From NCBI RefSeq assembly GCF_000472785.1, contig NZ_AXAL01000014.1, forward strand, positions 62,001 through 126,000: a stretch of DNA of 64,000 nucleotides, read 5' to 3'. Made by a program: the position numbers and the translations under genes. This DNA is from Mesorhizobium loti CJ3sym. GTDB lineage: Bacteria > Pseudomonadota > Alphaproteobacteria > Rhizobiales > Rhizobiaceae. The notes beneath the pieces were generated by a model, which saw only the letters and a list, made by a program, of their open reading frames with translations, searched no databases and was not told the origin of the DNA. How positions within the stretch are numbered: position 1 is the first letter of the stretch; each line of letters begins with the position of its first letter. This document shows, piece after piece, positions 54,540 to 62,424 of the stretch.

Positions 54540-55802
54540 CTATCGATACAGGTCAGCCCGCGTCGGCGGCAGGCCGCTCGGGCCCCGCGCGCGCTTGGTG
54601 GCGACAGTCTGGAATATCTGCGCCGAGCCGCGATCGAAGGTGATCGAGCAGCCGGTCAGGTAGAGCAGCCATAGCCGCGCCTTGGGTTCGCCGACCTCGG
54701 CGATGGCCTCATCGAATCGCGCATGCAGGCGCTCCGCCCACAGCCTGCAGGTGCGGGCATAGTGCTCGCGCAGATTCTCGACGTCGGCGACGAGAAATCC
54801 ATGCGCCTCGAGATTGCCTGTTGTCATGCCGATCGTGTCGACCTCGCCGCCGGGGAAGATATATTTGATCAGCGCCCTGTATTCCGCGCCCTTGCGCAGC
54901 GTCTTCCTCGTGCCGCCCTTGCCGCGCCTTGTGATGGCGTGGTGCAAATAGATGCCGCCCGGCTTCAGCAGCCGGTGCACGGTCGAGAAATAGGTGGCGT
55001 GGTTGGCAAGGCCGACGGCCTCGAACATGCCGATGGACGAGATCTTGTCGTAACTGCCGTCGAGATCGGTGTAGGACTTGATGTCGATGATGATCTTGTC
55101 CTCCAGCCCTTCGGCGCGGATGCGTTCACGTGCCAAAAGCGTCTGTTCCTGCGACAGCGAGACGCCATGGCCGATGGCGCCATAATGCTTGGCGGCATGG
55201 ATCAGCATCGCTCCCCAGCCGCAGCCTATGTCGAGCAGCCGGTCACCCGGCTTCAGCCTCAGCTTGCGGCAGATATGGTCGAGCTTGTCTTTCTGCGCCT
55301 GGTCGATGCCATTGGCGAAATCGGTGAAGTAGGCGCAGGTATAGACCATGCGCTCATCGAGGAAGAGCCGGTAGAAGGCGTTCGAAATGTCATAGTGATG
55401 TTCGATCGCCTGCTTGTTGGAGCCGCTGACGAAAGGATTGCGGCCGGCAAGATCAGACCGCTTCGTCATCTGTCGTCGCGAGAACAGAACGGCGGGCAGG
55501 TCGCGCAGGATCGCCAGCTTCGGCAACGCCTTCAACCGTAGCTTTCCCTGTGACGGCAAAGCATAGAGATCGAACAGCGATCCGTTCTCGACGTCGATCG
55601 TCCTGGAAATCCACATTTCCAGCAGCGTCGAGAAATTCGGCCGGCGGGCCAGCTGCCAGACGATGTCCTGATCGTTGATGGCAAGCACCGGACCGCCGGC
55701 GGGGCCGATCCGCTCGCCGGTCCACAGCCTGACGGCAAAGCCTGGTTTCAGGGCCTCGATCACCGTTCGGACGATGCGCGCTGCTCTTTCGGTGGCGTCC
55801 AT
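54540..55802 (-). CDS. cfa: Cyclopropane-fatty-acyl-phospholipid synthase
   Basis: Methylates the double bond of unsaturated membrane fatty acids using SAM. It has 420 residues. The SAM motif is LLDIGCGWGAMLIHAAKHYG near 205, with SLSQEQTLLARERI following, SIGMFEAVG near 265 and the substrate-site GGIYLHHAITR near 290. The FYRLFLDERMVYTCAYF segment near 160 is diagnostic. I chose ATG 55802 (MDATERAARIV) because a GGGGGGGAA run lies upstream; the preceding open frame is not conserved-looking. Opposite strand to the small-ORF unit at 55990. Confidence 0.94.
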   Translation of the reverse strand: MDATERAARIVRTVIEALKPGFAVRLWTGERIGPAGGPVLAINDQDIVWQLARRPNFSTLLEMWISRTIDVENGSLFDLYALPSQGKLRLKALPKLAILRDLPAVLFSRRQMTKRSDLAGRNPFVSGSNKQAIEHHYDISNAFYRLFLDERMVYTCAYFTDFANGIDQAQKDKLDHICRKLRLKPGDRLLDIGCGWGAMLIHAAKHYGAIGHGVSLSQEQTLLARERIRAEGLEDKIIIDIKSYTDLDGSYDKISSIGMFEAVGLANHATYFSTVHRLLKPGGIYLHHAITRRGKGGTRKTLRKGAEYRALIKYIFPGGEVDTIGMTTGNLEAHGFLVADVENLREHYARTCRLWAERLHARFDEAIAEVGEPKARLWLLYLTGCSITFDRGSAQIFQTVATKRARGPSGLPPTRADLYR

Positions 55803-55924
55803 GCTCGTTCCCCCCCCACGGCCCGATGCCCGATCTTGTCCGTTTGAGCCGTGGACTGCAAGCCGAGGGATGCGGATCTGGTTGGCGGCATTTTCCGACA
55901 GGAGTGCCTTTTTTTGCATGGCAC

Positions 55925-55953
55925 TTGTCATTTGCTGCGACGCACCCCATCAT
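55925..55953 (+). promoter_or_regulatory. Putative promoter of the small-ORF/RNA unit
   Basis: TTGTCA (55925-55930), 17-bp spacer, CATCAT (55948-55953). It predicts a transcript start near 55960. No other gene start lies on the plus strand downstream before 58889. Confidence 0.5.
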
Positions 55954-55959
55954 GAGTGT

Positions 55960-56170
55960 GTGTTCAACAAATCGAAAGGAGGTGATCCGATGTCGAGTGA
56001 TTTCGTTTTCCAGAACGTGGCCTCGCAGGATTGCACTTTCGGGAAGCAGTCTTCCCGTTAAGGCGCGAGATGCGCGGCGGGTAACCCCAAGGGGTTGCAG
56101 CCACAGGCCGCGCCACGGACGGAAACACGGAAGGCCGCCAGCTTCGAAAGAAGCGGCGGCCTTTTCCTTT
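55960..56170 (+). ncRNA. Candidate structured RNA carrying a 23-codon ORF
   Basis: Predicted 200-nt transcript. It shows GGGAAG CAGT CTTCCC (56041-56056), then an outer GGCGCG/CGCGCC pair (56062-56067 with 56108-56113) enclosing AACCCC AA GGGGTT. An intrinsic terminator follows: GGCCGCC-GCTT with AAGC-GGCGGCC (56133-56161) and TTTTCCTTTT. The downstream gene is on the other strand, so the transcript stands alone. I recognise no RNA family. Limits are estimates. Confidence 0.5.
55990..56061 (+). CDS. Small ORF, 23 residues, with exceptional ribosome site
   Basis: Encodes MSSDFVFQNVASQDCTFGKQ followed by SSR, hydrophilic with one Cys. The ribosome site AAAGGAGGTGATCC ends just before G-ATG and is the full reverse complement of the 16S rRNA 3' tail, far longer than ordinary sites here. 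A terminator follows about 70 nt after the stop. No similarity is recognised. It could be a leader, a signalling or regulatory peptide, or a ribosome-binding decoy. Confidence 0.6.
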   Translation: MSSDFVFQNVASQDCTFGKQSSR

Positions 56171-56181
56171 TGTGCTAAGTC

Positions 56182-57543
56182 CTACTTCGTCAACGCAAGG
56201 GTTTCGATATTGCGGGCGATCGTCTGAAAGGCGGCATCCAGTTCGCCGCCGTCGGCGGCTTGGTAGAAGTGCTTGACCGAACCGGTATCGGGGCTGGCGC
56301 AACTCTGGAGTGTCGAAGCGGCATTCGGCTCATCGAGTTTGAAGCCGATCGTGAAAATCTCTATGCCTTTGTCACGCATGGCAGCACAGAGTTTTGTCGC
56401 CGCCGTGCGGGTCGTTTCCTTGCCGGCATCATTGTAAACCTCGCCAACGCTGGTGGCGTCGAAATAGGACAGGTTGAATTCGCCGTCCGTCATAAGGATC
56501 GCGTACTTGCCAACCTTCTTTGGATCGAACTTGGCTGGCCGCTGCGAAGCATTGAGCACGCTGCCCCAGCTTTCCGAGAGCATGTACCATGTCCACTGGA
56601 CGCCGATATGGCCGGCGGTTCCGCCTGAAGCGACAAGATCCCTGATGACATTCTTGAGCGTGGTGGCATCGGCCGTCAAAGGGACGAGTGCGGCGACCGG
56701 GCAAGCGGCCGTGCGTGTATTCGTGGCAAAGCCCGACAACAGAAAGTCCCGATTGACCATGCTGGAGTCAGGACCCGCATCCGAATACTGATCGATCCCC
56801 TTGCGTTCGGTGGCGCAATTGTCTGGGCGCGGCGAAGCCGAAGCCAGCTGGACACTTGCATTGCCGGGCGCCTGTTTGCGCTGGCTGGCGTTGGTTTCGA
56901 CGTAAACGCTGCTGGCGGCAAGCTGACCCGCATTGACCGAATTGGCATAGGGCACGATCGAAACGCGAACCCGTGGCTTGTTCGGATCCTGGCTGCCCAG
57001 GAAACTGTCCACCGCATTGGCCGCGGCAGTCTTCAGATCCTTGATTTTCTGACCGGCCATCGAGCCGGTGACATCGAGCATCATCGCCACTTCGATGGTC
57101 TTGTCCGAATAAAGCGATGTCGTCGAAGCGGTGACGCGCCTCGTATCGCCGCTGCCGAAAATCGGGAAGAACAGGGGGACATCGACATGGGCGTCCACCT
57201 GCACCGTCTTGGCGATCTTGTCGACGACCAGCTGGTCAAGGACGATCTGCCCAGGCTGCAGAATTCCGGCGGTGTCATTGGCGTCAAGGAAAGCCTTCAC
57301 CGACTTGTTGGCATCGGCTTCCTTAATGGCGCCGGTCGTGATGTCGCGCGCCGTCGAGGTCACCGCGGCGTCGACCACACCCTGCAGGCTCGATCTGGCA
57401 TTGTAGAGCTGTGAGATGTTGACCGAGAAGCCGGCGGCTAGCGCCAAGACCGAGGCAGCAAGGCCGAACAGGATTGCGAAATTTCCACCGCTGTGTCTGG
57501 CGAACCCGCCGACCGCGTGAACAAGACCCCCGTAATTTCGCAT
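56182..57543 (-). CDS. TadG-like pilus-assembly protein with vWA domain
   Basis: A 453-residue Tad/Flp-pilus-associated protein. It has an N-terminal membrane helix (ILFGLAASVLALAAGFSVNISQL, residues ~24-46) like other Tad pseudopilin relatives, and then a von Willebrand A domain with MIDAS-like MLDVTGSMAG near 153 and a later DGEFNLSYF. Most of the chain should be periplasmic. No tad cluster surrounds it, so it is an orphan. Its 3' end meets the terminator of the small-RNA unit from the other strand. Confidence 0.85.
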   Translation of the reverse strand: MRNYGGLVHAVGGFARHSGGNFAILFGLAASVLALAAGFSVNISQLYNARSSLQGVVDAAVTSTARDITTGAIKEADANKSVKAFLDANDTAGILQPGQIVLDQLVVDKIAKTVQVDAHVDVPLFFPIFGSGDTRRVTASTTSLYSDKTIEVAMMLDVTGSMAGQKIKDLKTAAANAVDSFLGSQDPNKPRVRVSIVPYANSVNAGQLAASSVYVETNASQRKQAPGNASVQLASASPRPDNCATERKGIDQYSDAGPDSSMVNRDFLLSGFATNTRTAACPVAALVPLTADATTLKNVIRDLVASGGTAGHIGVQWTWYMLSESWGSVLNASQRPAKFDPKKVGKYAILMTDGEFNLSYFDATSVGEVYNDAGKETTRTAATKLCAAMRDKGIEIFTIGFKLDEPNAASTLQSCASPDTGSVKHFYQAADGGELDAAFQTIARNIETLALTK

Positions 57544-57854
57544 CCAACAGCCTCCGCATGCCTCGGCCTCGTCGCCGCAATGAAGGCAATGCAGGATTCC
57601 AGCCGGACGACGCCCGCAACGCGCCAGAACCGGCTCGTCGTTCTCAACCCGTTGTTTTTACTGGATTTCGCTCTTTACAAAGGTGAATGACCGGTAAACG
57701 GGGAAACGCGGCTTCGGCCATGTTTACGAACCGCTTACCATGCTCGAAGCCTGGCAATCGCGGAACGCTTAGCGACGTCCTGTTGCGGCACAGGCCTGCT
57801 GTGCCGAAGCGGACCAATTGTCCCGAGATTTGGGACGCAGAACGCTACGAAGGA
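57544..57854. other. Non-coding gap between tadG-like and transglutaminase genes
   Basis: No credible gene. It contains an imperfect hairpin around GGTAAACGG/CCGCTTACC and a small GTCCC...GGGAC stem near 57817-57833. These may be control regions for the tadG-like gene reading left and a terminator-like end for the gene reading in from the right. Confidence 0.5.
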
Positions 57855-58724
57855 CTACGCCAGCATCTGCGCGCTGGCCGTCCTGTCGATGCCGTGATGA
57901 GGCGGATTGAACAGATTGCCTTCCTGTTCATAGGTCCACACCTTGAACAGGCTGAGCCGGTGCGGGCCGAAGCTGTGCAGCAAGGGCACGTCGGTGGCGT
58001 CGCGACCGCGCGCGATGACGACGCGGCCGGTCCTGGGCTGGTTATGGCGTGGATCGAACGTGTACCACTTGCCGTCGAGGAAGATCTCCATCCAGGCCGA
58101 GAAATCCATCGGCGCCGGATCGGCCGGCACGCCGATGTCGCCGAGATAGCCGTTCACATAACGCGCCGGAATGTTCATGCAGCGGCAGAGCGTGATCGCC
58201 AGATGGGCGAAGTCGCGGCACACACCAACCCGTTCCTCATGCGCTTGCGCGGCCGTACGGGTCGAGCGCGCGTAGCCATAGCCGAAAGACAGCCGGTTAT
58301 GGACATAGTCGACGATCGCCTGCACCCGCGCCCATCCCGCAGGGACTTGACCGAACAATTGCCAAGCCATCCCGCTGAGATGATCGGTCTCGCAATAGCG
58401 GCTGCCCAGGAGATAGATCAGGGCTTCGTCGGGCAACTCCGCCACCGGCACTTCCCTGGCGAGCGTATTGACCTCATCCGTCTCGCCACCGTCTTCGACG
58501 ACGGCATCATAAAGGATACGAAAGCCGCCGGCGGGAGCGGTAAAACGGCGGCAGGCGTTGCCGTGCACATCCTGGTAGAGCTTCGTCGGCACCGAGGGCG
58601 ATGTCAGAACGCGCGTTTGCCGCTTGATATCGGCCTGCCTGTCCTTGTGGATCTCGAGCAGCGAAATCACAGGAGTGGCTTCGGTGCATTCAATGGCGAT
58701 TTCGTAGCCGAGCCGGATCAGCAT
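57855..58724 (-). CDS. Bacterial transglutaminase-like cysteine protein
   Basis: A 289-residue protein: an N-terminal transglutaminase-associated beta region (IRLGYEIAIECTEATPVI) and the papain/transglutaminase core. The nucleophile is in ERVGVCRDFAHLAITLCR near 160 and the Asp in WYTFDPRHN near 218. The canonical His before it is Ser here (MDFSAWMEIF), so the triad may be incomplete, or another residue serves. Such genes often accompany circularly permuted ATP-grasp/alpha-E partners, which are absent here. Cytoplasmic; function unknown. Confidence 0.85.
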   Translation of the reverse strand: MLIRLGYEIAIECTEATPVISLLEIHKDRQADIKRQTRVLTSPSVPTKLYQDVHGNACRRFTAPAGGFRILYDAVVEDGGETDEVNTLAREVPVAELPDEALIYLLGSRYCETDHLSGMAWQLFGQVPAGWARVQAIVDYVHNRLSFGYGYARSTRTAAQAHEERVGVCRDFAHLAITLCRCMNIPARYVNGYLGDIGVPADPAPMDFSAWMEIFLDGKWYTFDPRHNQPRTGRVVIARGRDATDVPLLHSFGPHRLSLFKVWTYEQEGNLFNPPHHGIDRTASAQMLA

Positions 58725-58888
58725 TGCAGGTCCCCTTCGATCGTCAGGAAAAACAGTTCTGGTCAAACGTCGCAGGTTTGCCGTGGTTCCCTGGACCGTC
58801 GAAAAGACGCGGCCGCGCCTTCCCATGCAAGCGCCTGGACGTTACGGTTGGGCGCTCCCTCGACACCTTCCCTATTTCAAGGAAAATC

Positions 58889-59554
58889 ATGTTTGCTGGC
58901 AGAAAGTTTGCCGCCTTCCTCTTCGACATGGACGGCACCGTCATCAATTCCATCGCCTCGGCTGAGCGGGTCTGGAGCGACTGGGCGCGCCGCCATGGCC
59001 TCGACGTCGCCGCCTTCCTGCCGACCATCCATGGCGTGCGGGCGATCGAGACGGTCGGCCGCCTTGCCCTTCCAGGCGTCGACCCCGCGCATGAGGCCGA
59101 CGTGCTGCTGAAAGCAGAGGCCGCCGATCTCGATGGCATTCTCCCGATCACTGGTGCCGTGGCGTTTCTCAAGGCGCTGCCTCCGGAACGCTGGGCGATC
59201 GTGACCTCGGCGCCACGCTCGCTGGCGCTTGCACGCATGAAGGTTGCCGGCATTCCCGTCCCCGCAGTGCTCGTTGCCGCGGAAGATGTTTCGCGCGGCA
59301 AGCCGGCGCCGGACTGCTTCCAGCTTGGTGCAAAACAGCTGGGCGTCGACGCGCGCGACTGCCTGGTGTTCGAAGATGCTCCGGCCGGCATCGCGGCGGC
59401 CGAGGCGGCGCAAGCTTCGGTCATGGTGATCAACGCCACGCACCAGCATCCAATCGCGACGCCGCATCCCGCGATTGCGGGTTACAACAATGTTGGCATC
59501 ACCGTGGATGAGCGCGGCTGGCTTGCACTGCAGCCTCGGCGCAATGCAGCCTAG
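58889..59554 (+). CDS. HAD-family sugar-phosphate phosphatase-like hydrolase
   Basis: A 221-residue HAD subfamily IA enzyme. Motif I is LFDMDGTVINS near 11, a helical cap follows at 20-85, motif II is IVTSAPRS near 107, motif III Lys is in SRGKPAPDCF near 140 and motif IV is VFEDAPAGIAAAEAA near 162. It resembles 2-deoxyglucose-6-phosphate or glycerol-3-phosphate phosphatases. ATG 58889 has AAGGAAA upstream. Monocistronic; divergent from the transglutaminase-like gene. Confidence 0.92.
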   Translation: MFAGRKFAAFLFDMDGTVINSIASAERVWSDWARRHGLDVAAFLPTIHGVRAIETVGRLALPGVDPAHEADVLLKAEAADLDGILPITGAVAFLKALPPERWAIVTSAPRSLALARMKVAGIPVPAVLVAAEDVSRGKPAPDCFQLGAKQLGVDARDCLVFEDAPAGIAAAEAAQASVMVINATHQHPIATPHPAIAGYNNVGITVDERGWLALQPRRNAA

Positions 59555-59562
59555 ATCAATCC

Positions 59563-59784
59563 CTAAAAATCGCTGGTCAGGCCTTTGACTTCCCAGTCGC
59601 CGTAGCGGCCGGGCTCCTTGCCGCCACGGCCGCCGATCTCCTTCGGCAGCGTGGCTTCCTTCTCGCGGTATGCGGTGCGCCGTGCCTCGGCCTCGGCCAG
59701 CGCGCGACGGGCGGCAGGTGTCAGCTCTTTTGGCAACGCGTCGTCATCCGAGCCGGCGGGCGTTTTGCTGGTTTCATCGGTCAT
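59563..59784 (-). CDS. DUF1674 protein (SdhAF4-like)
   Basis: A 73-residue protein ending GGRGGKEPGRYGDWEVKGLTSDF, the invariant tail of DUF1674. The eukaryotic relative Sdh8/SDHAF4 assists flavinylated succinate dehydrogenase assembly, so a similar chaperone role is plausible. The N-terminal half is a charged, disordered-looking helix. It is convergent with the HAD gene. Confidence 0.9.
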   Translation of the reverse strand: MTDETSKTPAGSDDDALPKELTPAARRALAEAEARRTAYREKEATLPKEIGGRGGKEPGRYGDWEVKGLTSDF

Positions 59785-59889
59785 GCGATATTCCCCGCAG
59801 ATTGAAACAGGGGCAGGCGTTTCCCATCATATAGCCATGAACCCAGGACGATCGACCCCTTTTCACAGCTATCTGGACAGGAGCAGACG

Positions 59890-60909
59890 ATGAACACCAT
59901 TCGCACCGCCATGCTTCTGGCCGCCATGACGGCACTGTTCATGGGCGTCGGCTTCCTGATCGGCGGCTCGGGCGGCATGATGATCGCTCTGGTGATCGCC
60001 GCCGGCACCAACCTGTTCAGCTACTGGAATGCCGACAAGATGGTGCTGTCGATGAACCATGCCGTCGAGGTCGACGAGAAGAACGCGCCGGAATATTACG
60101 CCATCGTCCAGGCATTGGCCAAGCAGGCCGGCCTGCCGATGCCCAGGACCTATCTGATCGACAATCCCCAGCCGAACGCCTTTGCCACCGGCCGCAACCC
60201 GCAGAATGCGGCGGTCGCCGCCTCCACCGGCCTGTTGCAGCGGCTGACCCATGAAGAGGTCGCGGCCGTGATGGCGCACGAGCTCGCCCACGTCCAGCAC
60301 CGCGACACGCTGACCATGACGATCGTCGCCACCTTTGCCGGCGCCATCTCGATGCTCGGCAATTTCGCCTTTTTCCTCGGCGGCAACCGCAACAACAGCC
60401 CGTTCGGCTTTGTCGGCGTGCTGGCGGCGATGATCGTGGCGCCATTTGCCGCCATGATCGTGCAGATGGCGGTCAGCCGCACCCGCGAATACGAGGCCGA
60501 CCGGCGCGGTGCCGAAATCTGTGGACACCCGCTCTGGCTGGCCTCCGCCCTTGACAAGATCGCCCGTGGAGCAGAACGCATCCCCAACCCTGATGCCGAG
60601 CGCAATCCTGCGATGGCGCATCTCTTCATCATCAATCCCTTGCACGGCGAGCGTATGGACAGCCTGTTCTCCACCCACCCGAGCACCGACAACCGCATCG
60701 CCGCGCTTCAGGCGATGGCACGTGACATGGAGGACGGGGACATCAAGACCGCTCCGCGCCAAGCACCCGCGCAGCGGCAGGCCGAGGAACAACAGCCGTC
60801 CGGCCCGTGGGGTCAGGTCGCGCAACCCGAGTTGCCGGCGGAGCCTGAGAAGCCGAAGTCCAATCCGTGGGGTCGCAACCCGACCGGGCCTAAAGGCCGG
60901 TGGTCGTGA
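59890..60909 (+). CDS. htpX: Membrane metalloprotease HtpX
   Basis: Inner-membrane quality-control protease, M48 family, 339 residues. It shows N-terminal helices at about 8-25 and 28-50, zinc HExxH in AVMAHELAHVQHRD near 133, further helices near 150-200, and the second Glu in YEADRRGAEICG near 205. The C-terminus carries a Pro/Gln-rich tail of about 50 residues. An upstream GACAGGAG site supports ATG 59890. Its stop overlaps the next gene's GTG (GTGA). Confidence 0.95.
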   Translation: MNTIRTAMLLAAMTALFMGVGFLIGGSGGMMIALVIAAGTNLFSYWNADKMVLSMNHAVEVDEKNAPEYYAIVQALAKQAGLPMPRTYLIDNPQPNAFATGRNPQNAAVAASTGLLQRLTHEEVAAVMAHELAHVQHRDTLTMTIVATFAGAISMLGNFAFFLGGNRNNSPFGFVGVLAAMIVAPFAAMIVQMAVSRTREYEADRRGAEICGHPLWLASALDKIARGAERIPNPDAERNPAMAHLFIINPLHGERMDSLFSTHPSTDNRIAALQAMARDMEDGDIKTAPRQAPAQRQAEEQQPSGPWGQVAQPELPAEPEKPKSNPWGRNPTGPKGRWS

Positions 60910-62288
60910 GCGTGAGAGATCCTCGACCCACAGGCTCAGGCGATCAGGACCACAAGGACGGCGGCGATTTCGTTGCCGGTCTCGCAGCCCGCAAGGCAGC
61001 GGCAAGGCTGCTCGCTGCCGTCATCGACGCAAGAACGCCTTTGGACGGTTTGACCGACCACGAGAACGGCCACCCGCAATACAAGGCGCTCGATCTGCGC
61101 GACCGTGGCCTGGTGCGCGCCATCCTGGTCACCGCACTACGCTTCCGCATGACCATCACGGGGCTGCTGGCGCGCAGGCTGGAAAAGCCGCTACCGCCCA
61201 ACGCCACCGCTTTGTCTCACATACTGCATGTGGCGGCAGCGCAAATCCTGTTCCTCGACATTCCCGACAGCGCCGCTGTCGACCTTGCCGTGACGCACGC
61301 CAAGTCCGATCCGCGCACGCAGCGCTTCTCCGGCCTCGTCAACGGCGTGCTGCGCACGCTGGCGCGCGCCAAGGACGCGGAATTGCCAGCTGCTCTGGCC
61401 GCGACCGACGAAGCGCCAAAATGGTTTTCCGACCGGCTGAAGACCACCTACGGCGCCGATAAGGCGAAGCTAATTCTCGAAGCGCATCGCGTTGAGGCGC
61501 CAGTCGACTTCTCGGTCAAGGCCGATCCCGAACTCTGGGCCGAAAAACTCGGCGGCATCGTGCTGCCGACCGGCACGGTGCGCGTGGAAAATCTTGCCGG
61601 CGCCGTCACCGAACTGCCCGGCTTCGCGGAAGGCGCGTGGTGGGTCCAGGATGCGGCGGCCAGCTTGCCGGCGCGGCTGTTCGGCGATGTCAGCGGATTG
61701 CGCGTTGCCGACCTCTGCGCCGCACCCGGCGGCAAGACCGCCCAGTTGATCCTGGCCGGCGCCAGGGTCACCGCCGTCGACACCTCGAAGAACCGGCTGG
61801 CACGGTTGGCGCAAAATCTCGACCGCCTTGGCCTAGCCGCAGACATCGTCCAGGCCGATCTCATCAAATACGAGCCGAAAGAACTGTTCGACGCCGTGCT
61901 GCTCGACGCGCCGTGTTCGTCGACCGGCACGGTGCGGCGGCATCCCGATGTGCCATGGACCAAGACGGCGGCCGATGTCGAAAAGCTCGCGGACCTGCAG
62001 CGCAGGCTGCTCGCCCGCGCGGTCACGCTGGTCAAGCCCGGCGGACGGATCGTCTTTTCCAATTGCTCGCTCGATCCGCTGGAAGGCGAGGATCTCCATC
62101 GCGCTTTCCTCAAAGCGACGCCTGATGTGGTTGACGATCCGCTGCGGCAAGGCGAGATCGCCGGCATCGATTCGTTCCTCACGAAACAAGGCACACTGCG
62201 CACCACGCCCGCCGATCTCGACCTCGGCGCGCCGGAGCGCTCGGGTCTGGATGGCTTCTTCGCCGCGCGTATGCGCCGAGCCACCTAA
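60906..62288 (+). CDS. rsmB: RsmB/NOP-family rRNA cytosine methyltransferase
   Basis: Probably makes m5C967 in 16S rRNA. It has 460 residues. A NusB-like RNA-binding domain covers about 20-150 (FVAGLAARKAAARLLAAV, ALDLRDRGLVRAIL). The catalytic domain has CAAPGGKTAQL near 275, DAPCSSTGTVRRHPD near 340 and FSNCSLDPLEGED near 383. The catalytic cysteines are in the last two. GTG 60906 is chosen because it overlaps the htpX stop; GTG 60900 and 60912 are alternatives. It is translationally coupled to htpX. Confidence 0.92.
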   Translation: MSVRDPRPTGSGDQDHKDGGDFVAGLAARKAAARLLAAVIDARTPLDGLTDHENGHPQYKALDLRDRGLVRAILVTALRFRMTITGLLARRLEKPLPPNATALSHILHVAAAQILFLDIPDSAAVDLAVTHAKSDPRTQRFSGLVNGVLRTLARAKDAELPAALAATDEAPKWFSDRLKTTYGADKAKLILEAHRVEAPVDFSVKADPELWAEKLGGIVLPTGTVRVENLAGAVTELPGFAEGAWWVQDAAASLPARLFGDVSGLRVADLCAAPGGKTAQLILAGARVTAVDTSKNRLARLAQNLDRLGLAADIVQADLIKYEPKELFDAVLLDAPCSSTGTVRRHPDVPWTKTAADVEKLADLQRRLLARAVTLVKPGGRIVFSNCSLDPLEGEDLHRAFLKATPDVVDDPLRQGEIAGIDSFLTKQGTLRTTPADLDLGAPERSGLDGFFAARMRRAT

Positions 62289-62424
62289 CGATTTAACTAT
62301 CCGTATTTGCTGACTTTTTTAGGGAGGGTATGGGGGACCGTATCCCTTCCCAGGAATTCGCCTTCGCACGACTCGTTCAATCATGTAAACTCGGCGCTGG
62401 GGTAGAGGACGTTCAGGAGGGGTT

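Noticed and set aside
57687..59111. 474-codon plus-strand frame across the transglutaminase-like gene
   Set aside because: It reads antisense to a conserved gene and then enters the HAD region in the wrong frame; composition is that of a shadow.
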